Below, piece by piece: positions 15,229 through 23,388 of a stretch of 58,378 bases of DNA. The stretch is from CAZGSN01 sp964371655 (lineage in GTDB: Bacteria > Desulfobacterota > Binatia > HRBIN30): contig CAYJOD010000036.1 of assembly GCA_964371655.1 (NCBI GenBank), forward strand, positions 1 through 58,378, given 5' to 3'. How positions within the stretch are numbered: position 1 is the stretch's first letter; each line of letters starts with the position of its first letter. The translations under genes were made by a program, and so were the position numbers. Below the pieces are notes generated by a model that saw only the letters and a list, made by a program, of their open reading frames with translations, was not told the origin of the DNA and did no database searches.

Positions 15229-16457
15229 GCGGCCTCCTCGGTGAGGCCGTCTTCCACCAAGGCCTTGTGCAACACCCGCACGGCAAGCTCGGCATACTTC
15301 GCGTCGATCACGACGCTCACCTTGATTTCAGAGGTCGAGATCATCTGGATGTTGATGCTCTCCTTGGCCAGCACCTCGAACATCCTCGCCGCCACGCCCG
15401 CATGGCTGCGCATGCCGAGGCCGACCACGGACACCTTGGCAACGGACGTGTCCGAGGTAACGCCCCGCGCACCGATTTCCTTGGCAACGCGCTGCACCAT
15501 CTCCAGCGCCTGCGTGTGATCCGCTCGCGGGACGGTGAAGGTCAGGTCGGTGAAACCCTCTTCGCTGGCATTCTGGATGATCATGTCGACGACGATGTGC
15601 GCCTTGGCAATTGGCGAAAAAATCTTCATCGCCAGCCCGGGGCGATCGGGAACGCGCTGCAGAGTGATCTTGGCTTCGTTGAGATCGTAGGTCACGCCGG
15701 AAACGAGTACATCTTCCATGCTGGCATCCTCTGGCACCACCCAGGTACCGGGTTCGGTATTAAAGCTCGAACGTACGTGCACGGGCACGCTGTAACGCTT
15801 GGCGAACTCGACCGAGCGAATCTGCAAGACCTTGGCGCCCAGGCTCGCCAGCTCGAGCATCTCGTCGAAGGAAATGCGCGCCAGCTTCTTGGCATCGGGG
15901 CAGATGCGCGGATCGGTCGTGTAGACACCATCGACGTCGGTGTAGATCTCGCACACGTCGGCGTTGACGGCGGCGGCGACGGCAACGGCGCTGGTGTCGC
16001 TACCACCGCGGCCGAGGGTCGTAATGTTGTGGTTCTCATCGACGCCCTGGAACCCGGCAACGACCGCGACGCCGCCACCACGCACCACGTGCAGGAGGTT
16101 GTCGCCGTCGATGCTCTTGATGCGAGCCTTGCCGTAAACGTCGTTGGTCGCGATGCGAATCTGGTGACCGAGAAACGAGCGCGCCGGCACGTTGAGATCG
16201 TTGAGCGCCATGGCCAGCAAGGCCACGGTCACTTGCTCCCCGGTCGCCACCAGCACATCGCTCTCGCGCGCGTGCGGATGCGGCGAAAGGTCGCTCGCCA
16301 GCTTCAGCAAGCGATTGGTCTCACCGGCCATGGCGGAAACCACAACGATGACCTCATTGCCCGCCGCCTGCGACGCGGCGACACGGCGCGCGACATTCTT
16401 GATGCGGTCGAGGTTGCCGACCGACGTTCCGCCATACTTCTGTACGATCAGTGCCAC
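15225..16457 (-). CDS. ask: Aspartate kinase
   Basis: A 410-residue monofunctional aspartokinase, first step of Lys, Thr and Met synthesis. The kinase domain starts VQKYGGTSVGN and contains GRGGSDTSAVAVA. Two ACT domains in the last ~150 residues give feedback control, as in the LysC group with the length of about 410 seen in Gram-positive and deltaproteobacterial enzymes. Start is GTG. The stop overlaps the cimA start. The next enzyme of the pathway, Asd, is encoded alone at 42.3-43.4 kb. Confidence 0.95.
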   Translation of the reverse strand: MALIVQKYGGTSVGNLDRIKNVARRVAASQAAGNEVIVVVSAMAGETNRLLKLASDLSPHPHARESDVLVATGEQVTVALLAMALNDLNVPARSFLGHQIRIATNDVYGKARIKSIDGDNLLHVVRGGGVAVVAGFQGVDENHNITTLGRGGSDTSAVAVAAAVNADVCEIYTDVDGVYTTDPRICPDAKKLARISFDEMLELASLGAKVLQIRSVEFAKRYSVPVHVRSSFNTEPGTWVVPEDASMEDVLVSGVTYDLNEAKITLQRVPDRPGLAMKIFSPIAKAHIVVDMIIQNASEEGFTDLTFTVPRADHTQALEMVQRVAKEIGARGVTSDTSVAKVSVVGLGMRSHAGVAARMFEVLAKESINIQMISTSEIKVSVVIDAKYAELAVRVLHKALVEDGLTEEAA

Positions 16458-16528
16458 GTTCTATCCATTCTCCGAAACCTCTAGCGAGCTCCCTCCGCAA
16501 CCCAAGCAGCGCCGGCGTCTGGAAGCGC

Positions 16529-16664
16529 ACCCTCTCCCGCATGACCCGCGGGAGAGGGTGGGGGTGAGGGATCCAATTCTTCTCAACGCCGTGCTCCGCC
16601 CATCCGCGCCACCTCGGTTCCCTCACCCTAACCCTCTCCCGCAAGTATTGCGGGCGAGGGGAGC
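16529..16664. repeat. CCCTCACCC / GGGAGAGGG interspersed repeat, two hairpins
   Basis: The first hairpin CACCCTCTCCCGC..GCGGGAGAGGGTG is followed by GGGGGTGAGGG. About 50 bases on, CCCTCACCCTAACCCTCTCC..GCGGGCGAGGGGAGC is an inverted second copy. The pair spans most of the 336-base spacer 16458-16793 between ask and tsaE, which has no gene. Confidence 0.82.
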
Positions 16665-16793
16665 TGACTTCCACCTTCGGCTCTGAATCCTGGGAAATCT
16701 TCTCGGCACGATACGATCCTGAACGTCACTAGTACAGAGCACAGACAAGCGTCCATCCCCTCGTGAGCCGCCGGTCTGGGTTCTGCTGTCCCG

Positions 16794-17246
16794 CTATACT
16801 TCGGACAGCCTATCGAGCCGCGCAGCATAGCGATCACCATGCGGCGTGACCACGATTTCGCGGTCTTCCTCTCCCACGAACGTGATAGCCACCGACAGAT
16901 GTGGCAGCTCCTCCCCGAAGCGCTCGAACCACTCGATCACGCAAATCCCGTCGCCGAAGAGATACTCGCGCAGTGCCATGCGGTCGAGAGGGCTCGGAGC
17001 CATGCGATAGAGATCGATGTGATAGAGCGGCAAGCGGCCGCCGTGGTACTCGTTGATCAGAGTAAACGTCGGGCTGCGGACTTTACGCTCCGCGATCCCC
17101 AAACCCTGGGCGAGACCGCGAACGAAGACCGTCTTGCCGGCACCCAGCTCGCCGTGCAGCCCGATGACATCGCCCTCTTGCAGAGCGCCCGCCAGGCGCG
17201 CCCCGAGCGTGAGTGTCTCATCCTCGCTGTGACTGTGAAGGTTCAT
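16794..17246 (-). CDS. tsaE: tRNA t6A37 biosynthesis ATPase TsaE
   Basis: A 150-residue P-loop ATPase that drives turnover of the TsaBD complex making threonylcarbamoyl-adenosine at A37. The Walker A GELGAGKT is near residues 32-39, followed by SPTFTLINEYHGG and the HIDLYR motif, and the IEWFERF segment is typical near the end. ATG 17246 gives the normal size; an earlier Met adds 15 residues without homology. The neighbour nnr is the usual operon partner of tsaE in many proteobacteria. TsaB, C and D are not in the window. Confidence 0.93.
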   Translation of the reverse strand: MNLHSHSEDETLTLGARLAGALQEGDVIGLHGELGAGKTVFVRGLAQGLGIAERKVRSPTFTLINEYHGGRLPLYHIDLYRMAPSPLDRMALREYLFGDGICVIEWFERFGEELPHLSVAITFVGEEDREIVVTPHGDRYAARLDRLSEV

Positions 17247-17293
17247 CCGTACGCTGACTGTCCTTGGTGGATGGGGCTGAATTCGCCTCAATC

Positions 17294-17448
17294 AGAGAAG
17301 AGAAGGACTCACCGCAGAGAGCGCTGAGGCTGAGGCTAGTGGTGCCTGACGGGAGTTCTTGGAAAATCATTTCAAATGAAGCGAGGAGCAATGCTCGACG
17401 CCCTGGCTTCCTCTTCTCTGCGTTTTCTACGCCCTCTGCAGTGAGATC
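17294..17448. repeat. CTCTGC-word inverted repeat pair
   Basis: AGAAGGACTCACCGCAGAG (about 17300-17318) is partly complementary to TCTACGCCCTCTGCAGTGAG (17426-17445), with CTCTTCTCTGCG matching a second piece. The arms are imperfect. The words resemble the CTCTGCGNCCTCTGC repeats common in environmental genomes. The 308-base spacer 17247-17554 has no gene. Confidence 0.45.
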
Positions 17449-17554
17449 TATTTTGTCGTGCCGGCCTTAGCAAGGCCGCCCTGGTGCTTCGGAAGATGCT
17501 ACGCAGCCGGGACTCGGAGTAGGCTTTCGACGTTGGGCTACGGAATTCGGCAGC

Positions 17555-19111
17555 TCACGAACGCAGACGATTCACCGCGAGGCGCCGGTACGCTTCCGGA
17601 ATGCCCGCGCTCACGTCGGAGGCCAGGAAGCCGATCGGACCACGGATCTCGGCTAGATAGTCGGCAATCTCGCCGTGCAGATACACCGCCAGGCCGGCTG
17701 CTTTCTCGGCATCGAGGCGCTGCGCCAGTAGACCGGCGATCATACCGCAGAGCACGTCGCCCATACCGCCAGAGGCCATGCCGGGGTTTCCGGTCGAGTT
17801 GATCGCCATGTCGCCGCCCGGTGTGGCAACCACCGTCCGCGCCCCCTTCAACACCACGATGCAGTTATGTTCGTCCGCGAACGCGCATGCCGCGCCGATG
17901 CGGTCGAATTGTACCGCCTCGACGCTGCACCCGAGCAAACGCGCCATCTCGCCGGGATGTGGTGTGAGCACGACCCTGGCCTTCGCTGTGCCGAGGACGT
18001 CGAGATCCGCAGCAATGCAGGTCAGCGCATCGGCATCGAGAACGAGTGGAGCTTCGGCTTCGCGTAGCAGAAAACGAACGACGGCGGCGGCATCAGCATG
18101 GGTTCCGATGCCCGGTCCGACAGCGATCGCTGTCTTGGCGGCGAGCACGGCGCGCAGCTCCGACTCGACGAAGCGCAGGCGGCCATCCGCGTCGCTCAAC
18201 GGCGCCGTCATCACTTCGGGCGGCCCGGAGCAGAAGATGTCGTTGAGCGCAGCTGGACCGGCCAAGGTAGCGAGGCCGGCACCAACGCGCGCGGCAGCGT
18301 GCGCAGCCAGAATGGCGGCACCCGAATGGCCACGCGAGCCGGCGATCACCAAGGCGTGCCCGCAGGTCCCCTTATGCGCCTGCGCCAGCCGCCACGGCGC
18401 GACGGCGGCGGCATCGACGGCAGTCAGCAAGCTGGCTCGCGGGGCCACTTCCTCCACCGCCTGTGGATCAATGCCGATGTCGACGACCGACAGCTCACCG
18501 ACGTACTCGACACCGGGATGGATCACCTGCCCCAGCTTCGGAAACCCGAATGTCGCGGTCGCCTGCGCCCGCACCGCAACGCCCAGCGGCACGCCGCGGT
18601 CGGCGTCGAGGCCCGACGGAATGTCGATGGCGAAGATCGGTATGCCGCTGTCGTTCATGATGCGCACGACGTCGGCGCGCCAGTCCGTGATCTCGGTGTT
18701 CAGGCCGGTCCCGAAGATGGCGTCGACGATGAGAGTCGCCCCGTCGATCTCCTTGGCGAACTGCACCAACGCGGACGGACCGACCGTTTCGACGAAACGT
18801 CCACCGCCTTTGCGCAGAGCTCCGAGAGCTCGGGCCGCATCGCCCGTTAGCTCTTCCTGCGGCGCGAGCAGAACCACCTCGGCAGCAACCCGCTGCGCGC
18901 GCAGCAGGCGCGCCACCACGGAGCCGTCGCCGCCGTTGTTCCCCTTGCCGGCAACGATCACAACCCGGCCGTCGCGAACGGCGGGGAAGCGCTGCAGCAG
19001 AGCCTCGGTGGCGCCAGCCCCGGCGCGCTCCATCAGGGTGTATCCAGGCGTACCCAGCTCGATCGTGCGTTCATCGAGCCGGCGCATCTCGGCAGCAGTG
19101 ACAAGAATCAT
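17555..19111 (-). CDS. nnr: Bifunctional NAD(P)H-hydrate epimerase / dehydratase
   Basis: The 518-residue fused repair enzyme rescues damaged NAD(P)HX. The N-terminal YjeF_N domain (about 1-215) has AGKGNNGGDGSVVARLL and the VDAIFGTGLN motif. The C-terminal ADP/ATP-dependent dehydratase, a ribokinase-like fold, has ALVIAGSRGHSGAAILA, LTPHPGEMARL, and the catalytic NSTGNPGMASGGMGD stretch. I start at ATG 19111 (MILVTAAEMRRLDE), where family homology begins; the frame stays open ~79 codons further upstream. It sits 5' of tsaE on the minus strand, a common pair. Confidence 0.92.
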   Translation of the reverse strand: MILVTAAEMRRLDERTIELGTPGYTLMERAGAGATEALLQRFPAVRDGRVVIVAGKGNNGGDGSVVARLLRAQRVAAEVVLLAPQEELTGDAARALGALRKGGGRFVETVGPSALVQFAKEIDGATLIVDAIFGTGLNTEITDWRADVVRIMNDSGIPIFAIDIPSGLDADRGVPLGVAVRAQATATFGFPKLGQVIHPGVEYVGELSVVDIGIDPQAVEEVAPRASLLTAVDAAAVAPWRLAQAHKGTCGHALVIAGSRGHSGAAILAAHAAARVGAGLATLAGPAALNDIFCSGPPEVMTAPLSDADGRLRFVESELRAVLAAKTAIAVGPGIGTHADAAAVVRFLLREAEAPLVLDADALTCIAADLDVLGTAKARVVLTPHPGEMARLLGCSVEAVQFDRIGAACAFADEHNCIVVLKGARTVVATPGGDMAINSTGNPGMASGGMGDVLCGMIAGLLAQRLDAEKAAGLAVYLHGEIADYLAEIRGPIGFLASDVSAGIPEAYRRLAVNRLRS

Positions 19112-19377
19112 AACGCCGCCCACCATACCCCCGACCGTGGCGCGGGTGAACACCCTCTGTGATTTCGGCGCTATGAACCGGCGCGCGAATCGCCGCGACG
19201 GGTAGCGATTTCGTGCACGCGGCAACGAAGGCGGATGGGACCGAGATCCCCCGGGCGGCGATGCGCCGCTTGGCCTTCCGTTCCGGGACCATGCCGGACG
19301 CTTGAAATCGCCCGCGGAAGGCGCAGAACTCAACACCGGTCTACTCATGCAACAACGGCGCGACGGAGGGCTGGGGA

Positions 19378-20205
19378 ATGTCGGGTTACAACGACCGAGT
19401 TGCCATCATCACGGGCGGCGGATCGGGAATCGGTGCCGCCGTCGGGCGGGAGTTGGCGAAGCGAGGGGCGATCGTGGTTCTCGCCGATATCAACGGTGAC
19501 AGCGCCGCCAGGGTTGCCGACTCGCTCCGCGATGACGGTAGCCAGGCGTACGCCGCCGGCGTCGACGTTACCAGCGACGTGGCCGTGCGCGACCTGGTCA
19601 ACGCCGTGAAAGAAAAGCACGGGCACATCGACTTCATGTTCAATAACGCCGGCATCGGCATCGCCGGCGAAATGCAGTACGTCGGTCTGCGCGATTGGAA
19701 CCGTATCCTGGACATCAATCTGCGCGGGGTCATTCACGGCGTTCACGCCGTCTATCCGATCATGATCGGGCAGGGCCGCGGACATATCGTCAACACCGCA
19801 TCGATTGCCGGGCTCGTGCCCCTACCGCTGTCGGGACCCTACAACGCCACCAAGCATGCCGTGGTCGGATTGTCGTTGACATTGCGCGCCGAAGCCGCGG
19901 GCCACGGGGTGCGCGTCAGCGCGGTCTGCCCAGGCTTCATCGATACGGCGATGAAAGACTCCATGCAGTACGTCGAAATGGATAAGAAGGCCGGGCAAGA
20001 CGCCTTACCTTTTCGCCTTCACCCAGCCGACGAGTGCGCCCGCGCCATCGTGAAGGGGGTTGCGAAGAACAAGGGTATCATTGTGGTTACGCCGCAAGCG
20101 AAGCTGCTCTGGTGGTTGTGGCGCCTGTCGCCCGGTCTTTTCTCCCGGATCAACGGGATCGCCGCAAACAAGAGCCGTCGCCTGCGCGCCGCGGGACGTC
20201 TGTGA
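19378..20205 (+). CDS. Short-chain dehydrogenase/reductase
   Basis: A 275-residue classical SDR with TGGGSGIG at 12-19 (dinucleotide binding), NNAG at 89-92, and the Ser142, Tyr155, Lys159 catalytic set (SGPYNATKHA). The Asp at the end of strand 2 (LADI) favours NAD over NADP. The C-terminal ~50 residues are basic with Trp/Leu (LLWWLWRLSPGLFSRI), which might dock at a membrane. The substrate is unknown. It is divergent from nnr and alone. Confidence 0.88.
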   Translation: MSGYNDRVAIITGGGSGIGAAVGRELAKRGAIVVLADINGDSAARVADSLRDDGSQAYAAGVDVTSDVAVRDLVNAVKEKHGHIDFMFNNAGIGIAGEMQYVGLRDWNRILDINLRGVIHGVHAVYPIMIGQGRGHIVNTASIAGLVPLPLSGPYNATKHAVVGLSLTLRAEAAGHGVRVSAVCPGFIDTAMKDSMQYVEMDKKAGQDALPFRLHPADECARAIVKGVAKNKGIIVVTPQAKLLWWLWRLSPGLFSRINGIAANKSRRLRAAGRL

Positions 20206-20260
20206 ACACGCACCTCTGAGCTTCCTATCGTAGTCACGCTCACCAGAGGTTGCTTCGAAC

Positions 20261-20300
20261 ATGGGGGCTGGAGGCTCGGGGCCGGGGGGCTCGGGAACCG
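20261..20300. repeat. G-rich GGGGGCTGGAGGCTCGG array (family G)
   Basis: A short G-rich run with GGGGCTGG, AGGCTCGG, GGCCGGGG and GGCTCGGG units in one orientation. The same words form an inverted pair inside the element at 22407-22519, and related words occur at 52079-52135. The spacer 20206-20706 contains this and the following 113-bp element and no gene that I can support. Confidence 0.5.
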
Positions 20301-20340
20301 AGTTTTCATCCTCTCGGGCGAAGCAGCAACTTCATGATGA

Positions 20341-20452
20341 CTGTCTCAAGACCCACCGACGAGGGAGTGCCGCGGCGCGCCCCTACAAAGAAACCGAGGG
20401 AACCCGCGTGACGTAGGGGCGCGGCTGCGCGGCCTGCAAGTTCTGAGGCGAC
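20341..20452. mobile_element. ~112-bp MITE-like element with TTGTCTCA ends, copy 1
   Basis: The block begins TGTCTCAAGACCC and ends TTCTGAGGCGAC. Its reverse complement aligns along its full length with the element at 50133-50246: both have CAGCCGCGC..CCCCTACGTCACGCGG then TTTGTAGGGG or CTTGTAGGGG, then the distal end. The CCCCTAC/GTAGGGG stem around a conserved ~30-base loop makes it palindromic. It encodes nothing. Confidence 0.75.
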
Positions 20453-20706
20453 CTCGCAAGACCGTGGCTGCGGGTGCACTCGCAGCACCGTCGACGGACG
20501 CGAGTTGCAGTCAAGCCGCGGTCTCGGACAACACTTCATCCCACTTGCCAGCTCGCTAACCTCCTTGACAACCATTATCGTCGTGTACTAGACAGTGAAG
20601 TCACATGGTTATTACGATGCGATATATCTTCCATGCGACATGTTCCAATGAAGTTCGTCAATTTGACCTCGCGGCCGGAACGACAAGAGAAAGAGGAGGA
20701 CCCGAG

Positions 20707-21432
20707 ATGACCCGAACAAGAAAGGCCATGCGAGTCTTGCTGGCAGCCGGGCTAACGGCGAGTTGGGTGGGCACCGCCACAGCGGCCACGCTTGAGGAGC
20801 AATGCATCTCGAAGCGTGCGGCGGCGGCCGGGCAGTACCTTTCTTGTGTCCACAAGTGGATCAGCAAGTGTTCCAACGGTAGCGGCAATTGCTACCCAGC
20901 GAACCTGTCGAAGTGCCGGGTGACGTACACGGCCGTGTGGCCAAGGCTGCAAATGCTGACCGGTACCGTCTGCGACCAGTTGCGCTTCGAGGACAATCGC
21001 AACGGCACGGTGACCGACCATCTGACCGAGCTGGTGTGGGAGAAGAAGACAGCCGACGCCGGAGCGCAAGACTGGAACAACGTCCTCACGTGGACGGCGC
21101 CTGACGGCGACAGCACCGACGAAGACGGCTCCGTGTTCACGACGTTTCTGTCGAACCTGAACTCCAGCGGCTTTGCCGGCGCCAACGGCTGGCGTCTGCC
21201 GACCCTGGCAGAGCTGATGACCCTGGTGAATCAACCCTACCCCTGCACGACGAGTCCGTGCATCGATTCCGCCCTTGGCCCCTACACACGCACGGACAGC
21301 TTCTACTGGTCGGCAACCACCATGCCCGGCAATCGCAGTGGCGCCTGGGGCGTGGAGTTCAACCACGGCGCCGTGGTCAACGCTCACAAGAGCAGCGCCG
21401 ACTACGTCCGTGCCGTACGCGGCGGCTTGTGA
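20707..21432 (+). CDS. Secreted DUF1566 (Lcl C-terminal-like) protein
   Basis: A 241-residue protein with a Sec signal peptide (hydrophobic about 8-24, cut near TATAA-TLEE) and AGGAGG upstream of ATG 20707. Residues ~25-95 hold six Cys, probably disulfide-bonded. The rest is the DUF1566 / Lcl C-terminal region: DNRNGTVTDHLTELVWEKK, WRLPTLAELMTLV, FYWSATTM, and the end GAVVNAHKSSADYVRAVRGG. The family is related to C-type-lectin-like and adhesin domains. The function here is unknown. It is flanked by repeats and isolated from metabolic genes. Confidence 0.8.
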   Translation: MTRTRKAMRVLLAAGLTASWVGTATAATLEEQCISKRAAAAGQYLSCVHKWISKCSNGSGNCYPANLSKCRVTYTAVWPRLQMLTGTVCDQLRFEDNRNGTVTDHLTELVWEKKTADAGAQDWNNVLTWTAPDGDSTDEDGSVFTTFLSNLNSSGFAGANGWRLPTLAELMTLVNQPYPCTTSPCIDSALGPYTRTDSFYWSATTMPGNRSGAWGVEFNHGAVVNAHKSSADYVRAVRGGL

Positions 21433-21624
21433 TTCATCGCACCGGCGGCCGCGGCAACAATATCGGTTCTCGTTGTTGCGGGGTTGCTACTCGGAAATCG
21501 GATAGTCAAGAAGTAGCCTTACATGTCGGGGTATGAAGGAAGAATGCCGAACCGTGCGCTCGCCGAGAGGCGGGCGGCCGACCGTTCCTAGCGGTTCTCT
21601 GGTTCGAAGAGTATGCTGCCTTCC

Positions 21625-22047
21625 ATGGGACTCATTCGAGCGAAGATCCTCTTGCGTAATCCGCGCGAGAGCCAGCTAAAGCCCCTTGAGGTCGATGCCC
21701 TTGTCGACACGGGCTCGTTGCATCTCTGCGTTCCCGAGCACGTGGCGTTGCAGCTGGGACTCCAGGAGCTCGAAAAGCGCGAGGTCACGACGGCAGACGC
21801 GACCAAGCGGCTCTGCTCGTACGTGGGACCGCTCGAGGTGCACTTCGAGAATCGAGCCTGCTACACGGGGGCGCTGGTTCTGGGAGACGAGATCTTGCTC
21901 GGCGTGGTCCCGATGGAGGACATGGATCTGGTGATTTCGCCGTCCCTGCGCACGGTCACGGTGAATCCACAAAGCCCCAACATCCCATCGTCTGTCGTGA
22001 AACCGATGCTGGAGATCCGTCACGCCGGAGCGCGGAACACGAAGTAG
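21625..22047 (+). CDS. Clan AA retropepsin-like aspartic protease
   Basis: A 140-residue single-lobe protease that would act as a homodimer. The catalytic D-T-G is at residues 28-30 in ALVDTGSLHLCVPE. The second conserved hydrophobic-Gly segment LLGVVPMEDMDLVI is typical of the small bacterial AF_0612-like clan AA group, often found near toxin-antitoxin or defence genes. No partner is obvious. An ATG four codons earlier is possible. Its 3' end overlaps the converging DUF486 gene by 28 bases. Confidence 0.8.
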   Translation: MGLIRAKILLRNPRESQLKPLEVDALVDTGSLHLCVPEHVALQLGLQELEKREVTTADATKRLCSYVGPLEVHFENRACYTGALVLGDEILLGVVPMEDMDLVISPSLRTVTVNPQSPNIPSSVVKPMLEIRHAGARNTK

Positions 22048-22367
22048 ACGGCACCCAGCATACAGAACGCCGCGTAGACGTAGTCCATCTTGATCGGCAT
22101 CCGCATATAGAAGACGGCGAACGGAACGAAGACGCAGAGGGTAATGACCTCCTGCAGGATCTTCAGCTGCGGCAGGGTGAACATCGTGTAGCCGATGCGA
22201 TTCGCCGGCACCTGCAGGATGTACTCGAACAGCGCGATCGACCAGCTCACGAGCACCGCCAGATACCACGGGCGCGTGCTCAGGTTGCGCAGATGCGCGT
22301 ACCACGCAAAGGTCATGAAGACGTTGGAAGCAATCAGAAGACCGGTGGTCTGCAACAGGACGGGCAT
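22020..22367 (-). CDS. DUF486 small membrane protein (DMT superfamily-like)
   Basis: A 115-residue protein with four transmembrane helices (about 4-25, 34-52, 69-87 and 95-111) matching DUF486, a four-helix relative of small multidrug/DMT transporters. Recognisable stretches are SNVFMTFAWYAHL, FEYILQVPANRIGY, and LKILQEVITLCVF. It would need to dimerise to transport anything, and the substrate is unknown. The last 28 bases overlap the opposing protease gene. Confidence 0.85.
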   Translation of the reverse strand: MPVLLQTTGLLIASNVFMTFAWYAHLRNLSTRPWYLAVLVSWSIALFEYILQVPANRIGYTMFTLPQLKILQEVITLCVFVPFAVFYMRMPIKMDYVYAAFCMLGAVYFVFRAPA

Positions 22368-22406
22368 GGCTCGGCTCTCTCGCTACGGGGATGGGGCGTT
22401 GCGAGG

Positions 22407-22519
22407 TTGTCTCAATACCCTTCCTGGGGCTCGTGACTGGGGGCTGGGGACTCGGACGGACCTGGAACAATCCAAGCCCCGAGCCTCAAGCCACCAGCCC
22501 CAAGCCGGTCTTGAGACAA
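22407..22519. mobile_element. 113-bp MITE-like element with TTGTCTCA ends, copy 2
   Basis: TTGTCTCAATACC at 22407 and GGTCTTGAGACAA at 22507-22519 are terminal inverted repeats. The interior is a different palindrome from the other two copies: GGGGCTCG..GGGGGCTGGGG on the left faces CCCCGAGCCTCAAG..CCAGCCCC on the right. Length (113) and ends match the element at 50133-50246 (114) although the inside does not. Confidence 0.72.
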
Positions 22520-22533
22520 TCTCTTGCGCGTGC

Positions 22534-23265
22534 CTACAGGGGCTGATGGACCGCGGCCATGCACTCTTTCATGCGACGGACCGCTGCTTCGAGGCCGACG
22601 AAGATGGCGTCGGCGATGATGCTGTGGCCGATGTTGAGCTCGTAGAGGACCGAAATGGCGGCAATGGGTTCGACATTGTCGAGGGTGAGACCATGCCCGG
22701 CGTTGACGATCAGCCCGTAGCCGTGCGCGAGCTGAGCGGCGCGCAAGATGCGGCCGAGCTCCTTGTTGCGAACGTCGTTGTCACGCGCGTCGGCATAGGT
22801 ACCGGTGTGGAGCTCGATGGCTTCCGCCTTTAGACGGCGTGCGGCTTCGATCTGTCTCTCATCCGGATCGACGAATAGGCTGACCCGAATGCCAGCGTCG
22901 CGCAGTTTCGCGACGACGGGAGCAAGAGTTTCCCTCTGACCCGCGGCGTCGAGCCCGCCTTCCGTCGTCAGCTCCTCGCGCTTTTCCGGCACCAGGCAAA
23001 CATCGGTGGGACGCACCTGACAGGCCTTGCGAACCATCTCATCGATCGCCGCCATTTCGAGGTTGAGCTTGGTGGCGATCCGCGCCTTGAGTCGATCCAC
23101 GTCGGCGTCCTGGATGTGGCGGCGATCCTCCCGCAAGTGAACGGTGATCCCCTCCGCCCCACCGCGCTCGGCGGCGAGCGCAGCTTCGACGATATCGGGG
23201 TAACTGGTGCGGCGCGCCTGCCGCAGGGTCGCGACGTGATCGATATTGACTCCAAGCTTAGCCAT
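22534..23265 (-). CDS. pdxJ: Pyridoxine 5'-phosphate synthase
   Basis: The 243-residue TIM-barrel enzyme closes the pyridine ring of vitamin B6 from 1-deoxyxylulose 5-phosphate and 3-amino-2-oxopropyl phosphate. LGVNIDHVATLRQAR at the start, HLREDRRHI, the catalytic Glu in LEMA, and NAGHGLTLDN are diagnostic. ATG 23265 follows AAAGGAGG. In relatives acpS follows pdxJ. Here it is absent and a repeat element comes next, so the operon ends at this gene. Confidence 0.95.
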   Translation of the reverse strand: MAKLGVNIDHVATLRQARRTSYPDIVEAALAAERGGAEGITVHLREDRRHIQDADVDRLKARIATKLNLEMAAIDEMVRKACQVRPTDVCLVPEKREELTTEGGLDAAGQRETLAPVVAKLRDAGIRVSLFVDPDERQIEAARRLKAEAIELHTGTYADARDNDVRNKELGRILRAAQLAHGYGLIVNAGHGLTLDNVEPIAAISVLYELNIGHSIIADAIFVGLEAAVRRMKECMAAVHQPL

Positions 23266-23286
23266 GTGGATGCGGGATCCTCCTTT

Positions 23287-23357
23287 ATCTATGCCTATGC
23301 CTACGCCCATGCCTTTGCCTCAGCTGGAAGGCTCAGGCAGAGGCTTAGGCATAGGCT
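23287..23357. repeat. Family D hexamer hairpin, copy 2
   Basis: GCCTAT GCCTAC GCCCAT GCCTTT GCCTCA units on the left face GGCAGAGGCTTAGGCATAGGC on the right across about 10 bases. The design matches 4937-5022. It sits between glmM and pdxJ inside an otherwise tight operon, so it is presumably transcribed. Confidence 0.85.
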
Positions 23358-23388
23358 GGTTTCATCAGCCACGAGCACCGTACCTCGT

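Noticed and set aside
17778..19205. 475-residue plus-strand frame
   Set aside because: Antisense to nnr; Ser/Ala/Arg-rich shadow without motifs.
22020..22047. Overlap of protease and DUF486 genes as a sign that one is false
   Set aside because: Both have clear family motifs; a 28-base tail-to-tail overlap is acceptable.
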